Below, piece by piece: positions 59,554 through 64,000 of a stretch of 64,000 nucleotides of DNA. The stretch is from an uncultured Lachnospiraceae bacterium. Its GTDB lineage: Bacteria > Bacillota > Clostridia > Lachnospirales > Lachnospiraceae. The translations under genes were made by a program, and so were the position numbers. The stretch is taken from assembly GCA_910585905.1 (NCBI GenBank), contig CAJUID010000001.1:62001-126000 (forward strand). The letters run 5' to 3'. The notes beneath the pieces are model-generated. The model searched no databases, was not told the origin of the DNA, and worked only from the letters and a program-made list of their open reading frames with translations. Within the stretch, counting starts at the first letter, position 1. Every line of letters starts with the position of its first letter.

Positions 59554-61143
59554 CTAAAAGTTCTCAACTGCAGCGCGCTCAGCAGGAAGTGCCTTAACAT
59601 AGCTCTCCATGAACTTGGTAAATCCGTCCACATCTGCCTGTGCTGGGGCAACTGTAATCCCCTCCTCGCCTGCAAAAATCTTGTTATTTAAGTAATCGTC
59701 AAGAGTCTCTCCATCTTCTTTTGCCTTCGCAAACATTGCCAATACAGCAATTCCCCATGCACCGCCTTCACCAGCTGTCTTCATTACGGTAACAGGTGCG
59801 TTCATTGCTGCTGACATTACCCTCTGTCCTACATCCTTTGTCTTAAAGAAGCCGCCATGCCCAAACATCTTGTCTACCTTAACATTCTCTTTCTGGAACA
59901 GGATATCAAGACCATATTTCAGCGCGCCTACTGCTGTGTAAAGCTGCATCCTCATAAAGTTAGCAAATGTAAATTTAGCATTTGGTGTGCGAATCATCAT
60001 TGGACGCCCTGCATCAAAACCAGTTACAGGCTCGCCAGAGAAATAATTATATCCCATCAGCCCGCCGCAGTCCGGGTCTCCGTCCAGCGCTTTTTCAAAC
60101 AATGTATCAAATAATACATCCCGGTCTAGTTCAATATTGACACTCTTTGCAAATTGGTCAAATACCTCAGCCCATGCATTGATATCTGATGTACAGTTAT
60201 TGCAGTGTACCATAGCAACCAATTCACCTGTTGGTGTTGTAACAAGGTCAATTTCCTCATGAACGCTTTCAAGCTCCTTGTCCAACACGATCATAGCAAA
60301 TACAGAAGTTCCTGCTGAGACATTTCCGGTCCTCTTAGCGACACTGTTTGTAGCTGTCATTCCGGTACCTGCATCTCCTTCTGGAGGACACACTAAAATA
60401 CCAGACTCCAGATTTCCACTTGTATCCAGAAGCTTTGCACCCTCTGCTGTCAATGTCCCTGCATTCTCACCTGCAACTAATACTTTAGGAAGAATGTCCT
60501 CCAGTTTCCAGCCAAATCCGCAGGATGCAGTCAAGTCATCAAATTTCTTTACCATCGCAGCATCATACTGCTTTGTATTATTATCAATTGGGAACATGCC
60601 AGATGCATCGCCAACGCCCAGAACCTTTTCACCCGTCAACTGCCAGTGTATAAACCCAGCAAGTGTTGTCAGGTAAGAGATATCCTTTACATGCTCCTCT
60701 TTGTTTAAAATTGCCTGGTACAGATGTGCTATGCTCCAACGCTGTGGAATATTATACTGGAATTCCTCTGTCAGCTTCTTTGCTGCCTCCTCTGTAATCG
60801 TATTGCGCCATGTACGGAATGGCACCAGAAGATTATCTTCCTTGTCAAATGCCATATATCCATGCATCATTGCGCTAAATCCGATAGAGCCAATCTTTGT
60901 AATCGTTACGCCATACTCCTTTTTCACTTCAGCTGCCATCTCAGCATAACTTGACTGAAGTCCCTTCCAGATTTCATCCAGGCTGTATGTCCAGATGCCA
61001 TCCACAAACTGGTTCTCCCATCTGTATCCGCCGGAAGCAATCGGAGCACTGTCCTCTCCAATTAAAACCGCTTTGATACGGGTAGATCCAAACTCGATTC
61101 CTAATGCAGTCTTTCCACTTTCAATACACTCTTTAATATCCAT
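59554..61143 (-). CDS. araB: FGGY-family kinase, probable L-ribulokinase
   Basis: 529 residues, FGGY kinase fold: ALGIEFGSTRIKAVLIGED, the substrate-side MMHGYMAFD, GDASGMFPID, GTGMTATNSVAKRTGNVSAG, and GHGGFFKTKDVG. It would phosphorylate L-ribulose with ATP; assignment to ribulokinase rests on its place between araA and araD, since FGGY members differ in substrate. The ribosome site ATGAGG is within a structured leader shared with the zinc-ribbon gene. Confidence 0.9.
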   Translation of the reverse strand: MDIKECIESGKTALGIEFGSTRIKAVLIGEDSAPIASGGYRWENQFVDGIWTYSLDEIWKGLQSSYAEMAAEVKKEYGVTITKIGSIGFSAMMHGYMAFDKEDNLLVPFRTWRNTITEEAAKKLTEEFQYNIPQRWSIAHLYQAILNKEEHVKDISYLTTLAGFIHWQLTGEKVLGVGDASGMFPIDNNTKQYDAAMVKKFDDLTASCGFGWKLEDILPKVLVAGENAGTLTAEGAKLLDTSGNLESGILVCPPEGDAGTGMTATNSVAKRTGNVSAGTSVFAMIVLDKELESVHEEIDLVTTPTGELVAMVHCNNCTSDINAWAEVFDQFAKSVNIELDRDVLFDTLFEKALDGDPDCGGLMGYNYFSGEPVTGFDAGRPMMIRTPNAKFTFANFMRMQLYTAVGALKYGLDILFQKENVKVDKMFGHGGFFKTKDVGQRVMSAAMNAPVTVMKTAGEGGAWGIAVLAMFAKAKEDGETLDDYLNNKIFAGEEGITVAPAQADVDGFTKFMESYVKALPAERAAVENF

Positions 61144-61220
61144 TATTTACCTCATTTCTGCACTGTCTTTCGCATAAGCGAATTTGTGCCAGACAGCACG
61201 AAAACACAAATCCGCTAAAC
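61144..61220 (-). promoter_or_regulatory. Structured leader before araB (homolog of the zinc-ribbon gene leader)
   Basis: On the minus strand: GATTTGTG...CACAAATT, TTCGCttatGCGAA, a TGTCT/AGACA pair, then TGCAGAAATGAGG and the ATG. The order matches the leader at 46449-46545. Confidence 0.6.
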
Positions 61221-61278
61221 ATACATTAAATAAAACAATTACCCTTACATTTTATCACCAAAAAGCATAGGCGTCATT

Positions 61279-62775
61279 TTAACGGTAAAATACTTCACCT
61301 AACATCAAGTCGCGCTTTAAGTCACGAATCTTTGTGTCCTTATCAATATAAACTGCTTCAATACCCATCGCTGCTGCCCAGTCACCCATCTGTTCTGCTG
61401 TCAAGTCATAAGAGAATGCAGTATGGTGTGCCCCGCCTGCTAAGATCCATGCCTCTGCCCCAGTATACATATCTGGCTCTGGAGTCCAGAATGCTGTCGC
61501 TGTCGGAAGTTTTGGCATAGGCTTTTCATTCTTCTTGCAATTGACATCATTAATAATCAAACGGAAACGGTTTCCTAGGTCAATCAGCGAAGTTGCAACA
61601 CCGTGTCCTTCTTTTGATGTAAATACAAGCCTTGCCGGGTCTTCCCTGTCGCCCATAGAAAGAGGCTGGCACTTAATACTAATTGGCCCCTCTGCAATCG
61701 AAGGACATATCTCCAACATATGAGCCTGCAAAATGCCTTCCTTTCCTTTGACAAGATTATACGTATAATCCTCCAGCATAGAGGTTCCCTTGGCATCCTT
61801 CATCCCCGCCGTCATAACCTTCATCAGACGGACCATTGCGGCAACCTTCCAGTCACCTTCCGCACCAAATCCATAACCCTTTTCCATCAATCGCTGAATT
61901 GCCAGCCCCGGAAGCTGCTGTAACGCCCCAAGATCGCCAAAGTGGGTAACAATAGCCTGATAATTCTTCTCCTCAAGGAACCGCTCAAAACCAAGTTCAA
62001 TCTGCGCCTGTACTGCCACATGCTTCTTAAACTCGTCTGCATCCCTTCCTTCTAATAAAATATCGTATTTGTCATAATATTCATCCACCAGGGCATTTGT
62101 ATCAGAGACAGAAACCGCAGCAACACTCTCTACAATCTCATTTACCGGATAAGCGTCTATCTCCCAGCCAAACTTAATCTGAGCCTCAACCTTATCTCCT
62201 TCTGTAACTGCTACATTGCGCATATTATCCGCTACACGCATCACACGGATATGGCTGCTCTCCATAATACCAACAGCCGTGCGCATCCATGACGCAATCT
62301 TACCCTGCACCACAGAATCCGTCCAGTGCCCAACTACCACTTTACGCTCAATCCGCATACGGCTGACAATATGGCCATATTCCCGATCACCATGCGCAGC
62401 CTGATTTTCATTCATAAAATCCATATCAATGCTGTCATAAGGAATCTCTTCATTAAACTGTGTATGCAGATGCATCAGCGGTTTGCGGTACTCCTGCAGC
62501 CCTAGAATCCAGGACTTGGCCGGTGAAAACGTGTGCATCCATGTAATAACCCCTGCACAGTTATCATCTGCATTCGCCTCATTAAAGGTTTTGCGGATTA
62601 ATTCGTTTGTAATCAGTGTCGGTTTCCAGACCACCTCATATGGCAGCACCCCGGACTTGTTCAAGGCATCCACAATAATGCGGGAGTGCTCTGCTACATG
62701 CGCCAGGCACTCATCACCGTATAAGTCCTGGGAACCAGTACAAAACCAAAACTTGTAGTCCTTTGCTAATAACAT
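61279..62775 (-). CDS. araA: L-arabinose isomerase
   Basis: 498 residues, the normal length. KFWFCTGSQDLYGDECLAHV at the N-terminus, the GVITWMHTFSPAKSWI segment, and the metal-binding residues in the later half (GFGAEGDWKVAA; MLEICPSIAE). It converts L-arabinose to L-ribulose. ATG 62775 is chosen because AAGGAGGAG lies just upstream, while the longer frame to 62808 has none. It is first gene of the araA-araB-araD-GH43-GH43 series; its promoter must lie in the 178 bases before it. Confidence 0.97.
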   Translation of the reverse strand: MLLAKDYKFWFCTGSQDLYGDECLAHVAEHSRIIVDALNKSGVLPYEVVWKPTLITNELIRKTFNEANADDNCAGVITWMHTFSPAKSWILGLQEYRKPLMHLHTQFNEEIPYDSIDMDFMNENQAAHGDREYGHIVSRMRIERKVVVGHWTDSVVQGKIASWMRTAVGIMESSHIRVMRVADNMRNVAVTEGDKVEAQIKFGWEIDAYPVNEIVESVAAVSVSDTNALVDEYYDKYDILLEGRDADEFKKHVAVQAQIELGFERFLEEKNYQAIVTHFGDLGALQQLPGLAIQRLMEKGYGFGAEGDWKVAAMVRLMKVMTAGMKDAKGTSMLEDYTYNLVKGKEGILQAHMLEICPSIAEGPISIKCQPLSMGDREDPARLVFTSKEGHGVATSLIDLGNRFRLIINDVNCKKNEKPMPKLPTATAFWTPEPDMYTGAEAWILAGGAHHTAFSYDLTAEQMGDWAAAMGIEAVYIDKDTKIRDLKRDLMLGEVFYR

Positions 62776-62953
62776 TTCTCTCCTCCTTCTCTTTCCTTTT
62801 TTCTTCATAACTGCCTATATTTTACAACGGGTATAGGTATCTTTACAAGCTGTTTTTTACTTTTTTCTAAAATATTTTATACATAGGTTTCTATTCAGAA
62901 TTGCTATTCATAGTCAGATTGAAAAAATCTAACTCATTGTGCTTCAGCCAACC

Positions 62954-64000
62954 CTAACGCACCACAGCCTTAATTGTTTTATACTTGTTACCATACCCCT
63001 CATGAAGCATTTCCACCTGCAGGCCGTTTTTCCGCATTGCATGAAAGGTAAAAGCATATAGATTATATTCGCCATCCTCATAGGCAAAATCTACGCCATT
63101 ATCTTGATAATGCTCGTACCTGCTGCTTCCCTCCCATCGGGAAACAAAACCTGTCCGCCCTGCCTTTTTCTCAGGATAATATTCTAAAACCAAAGTATCT
63201 ATCTGATCTGGCTCAATGGACTGCATTTTTCTGTAAGTCGGCAAGATACTGCCTGCCTTAATATAAACCGGACAGACATCCAGCGCAGCCTCCTTTACAA
63301 TATAGCGCTTCCCTGTAATCCTCTCGCCAGTCCAATAGTCAATCCAGACCCCTTTTGGAAGGTATACCATTCTTGCTGTTGCCCCTTGCTGCACAACTGG
63401 CGCAACGAGGATTTTAGAACCAACCATATACTCATCATTACATTCCCATGTCTCCCTGTCATGCTGATCATACATAACCAGAGGGCGCAAAATCGGCAGC
63501 CCTGTCTTTGTCTGCTCATAACATAAATCATATAAATACGGCAAAAACTTATAATGAAGTTCAATATATTTACGGTTAATTGCAGTTACCTCCTCACCAA
63601 ACTGCCATGGTTCCTGCCTTTTCGTATATTTTGCCGTATGGTTTCTAAAAAGCGGTGCAAAGCACGATGCCTCTATCCAACGGCTCAACAGCTCTGGCGT
63701 AGCATTGGAACCAAAACCACCGATATCTGTCCCCACCATCGGCATTCCCGACATCCCCAGATTTAAAAGCTGTGGAATGGACATCTGTAAATGTGCCCAA
63801 AGACTCTGGTTATCACCTGTCCATGCCGTAGAATATTTCTGTGAGCCGCTATAGCAGGCTCTGGTAATTACAAATGGCCTGCGCCCGTCATAAGCCTTCA
63901 GCCCATCATAAGTCGCCTTTGCCATCAGATGCCCATAAACATTATGTACTTCCCTGTGGAGACGTTTTTTACCGTCACCCTCAAAAACCACATTATCCGG
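62954..64000 (-). CDS. GH31 family glycoside hydrolase (5' end beyond window)
   Basis: C-terminal part (about 348 residues) of a GH31 alpha-glucosidase/alpha-xylosidase-like enzyme: RACYSGSQKYSTAWTGDNQS with the acid/base aspartate in WTGD, MPMVGTDIGGFG, RNHT and the LRPLVM segment, then the beta-rich C-terminal domain. The frame is open to the window edge, so the nucleophile part is outside. The substrate is not clear; placement next to the ara locus suggests a plant glycan. Confidence 0.93.
   Translation of the reverse strand, partial: PDNVVFEGDGKKRLHREVHNVYGHLMAKATYDGLKAYDGRRPFVITRACYSGSQKYSTAWTGDNQSLWAHLQMSIPQLLNLGMSGMPMVGTDIGGFGSNATPELLSRWIEASCFAPLFRNHTAKYTKRQEPWQFGEEVTAINRKYIELHYKFLPYLYDLCYEQTKTGLPILRPLVMYDQHDRETWECNDEYMVGSKILVAPVVQQGATARMVYLPKGVWIDYWTGERITGKRYIVKEAALDVCPVYIKAGSILPTYRKMQSIEPDQIDTLVLEYYPEKKAGRTGFVSRWEGSSRYEHYQDNGVDFAYEDGEYNLYAFTFHAMRKNGLQVEMLHEGYGNKYKTIKAVVR

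Noticed and set aside
62880..62935. Weak inverted repeat (AGTTAGATT/AATCTGACT) between the GH31 and araA genes
   Set aside because: No U-run follows and the arms are short and imperfect; I could not call it a terminator.

Overview
This 64-kb window is a chromosomal segment of a low-to-moderate-GC, spore-forming Firmicute, most likely an anaerobic gut member of the Clostridia (Lachnospiraceae type). The evidence is the canonical clostridial block HU - rqcP - yabP - yabQ - divIC - spoIIE - tilS - hpt - ftsH, the sporulation regulator spoVT nearby, strong AGGAGG ribosome sites, and plant-polysaccharide (arabinan) genes. The species cannot be named from the sequence. Most genes lie on the minus strand. 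No phage, integrase, transposase or CRISPR array is visible.

Layout. 1-7.4 kb: aminotransferase with an Lrp-type regulator, an AIR-synthase-like enzyme, a VanW cell-envelope protein, a 34-residue membrane peptide, and a B12-binding radical SAM protein with two small partner genes. 7.4-19 kb: a 1212-residue secreted 5'-nucleotidase with Ig-like repeats, tRNA-Trp with a near-consensus promoter and terminator, a zinc-ribbon membrane protein gene broken by a repeat, an orotate-PRTase-like enzyme, and a large secreted GH43 arabinanase. 17.6-21 kb: two divergent ankyrin-repeat genes. 21.5-31.5 kb: the cell-division, sporulation and RNA-quality-control block. 31.8-38 kb: a PadR/DUF1700/DUF4097 envelope operon, a diguanylate cyclase, and an ABC exporter beside an Xre regulator. 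38-46.5 kb: rplM-rpsI, a rhodanese, two transporters, ahcY and envelope proteins. 46.6-54.8 kb: a TetM-like GTPase fused to a YacP/Rae1-type NYN nuclease, a Cu/Zn-SOD-like protein, a ROK glucokinase, a membrane spermidine-synthase-like protein, an SDR and an NSS transporter. 55-64 kb: a uvrA remnant and an arabinan/arabinose locus (ArsR-type regulator, two GH43 enzymes, araD, araB-like kinase, araA, a GH31 enzyme running off the edge).

How the genes work together. The secreted GH43 enzyme at 14.4-17.5 kb would cut arabinan outside the cell. The two GH43 enzymes without signal peptides would finish oligomers inside, and AraA/AraB/AraD would feed arabinose into the pentose phosphate pathway.

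The most unusual signals are: (i) the ribosome-protection-type GTPase fused to an intact-looking Rae1-like nuclease; (ii) a GC-rich, multi-hairpin repeat present three times, one copy sitting inside a gene without changing its frame but adding a stop; (iii) two families of structured leaders shared by unrelated genes and ending at or near the start codon (spoIIE with an ankyrin gene; araB with a zinc-ribbon gene and, in part, a symporter gene); and (iv) a collapsed uvrA remnant.
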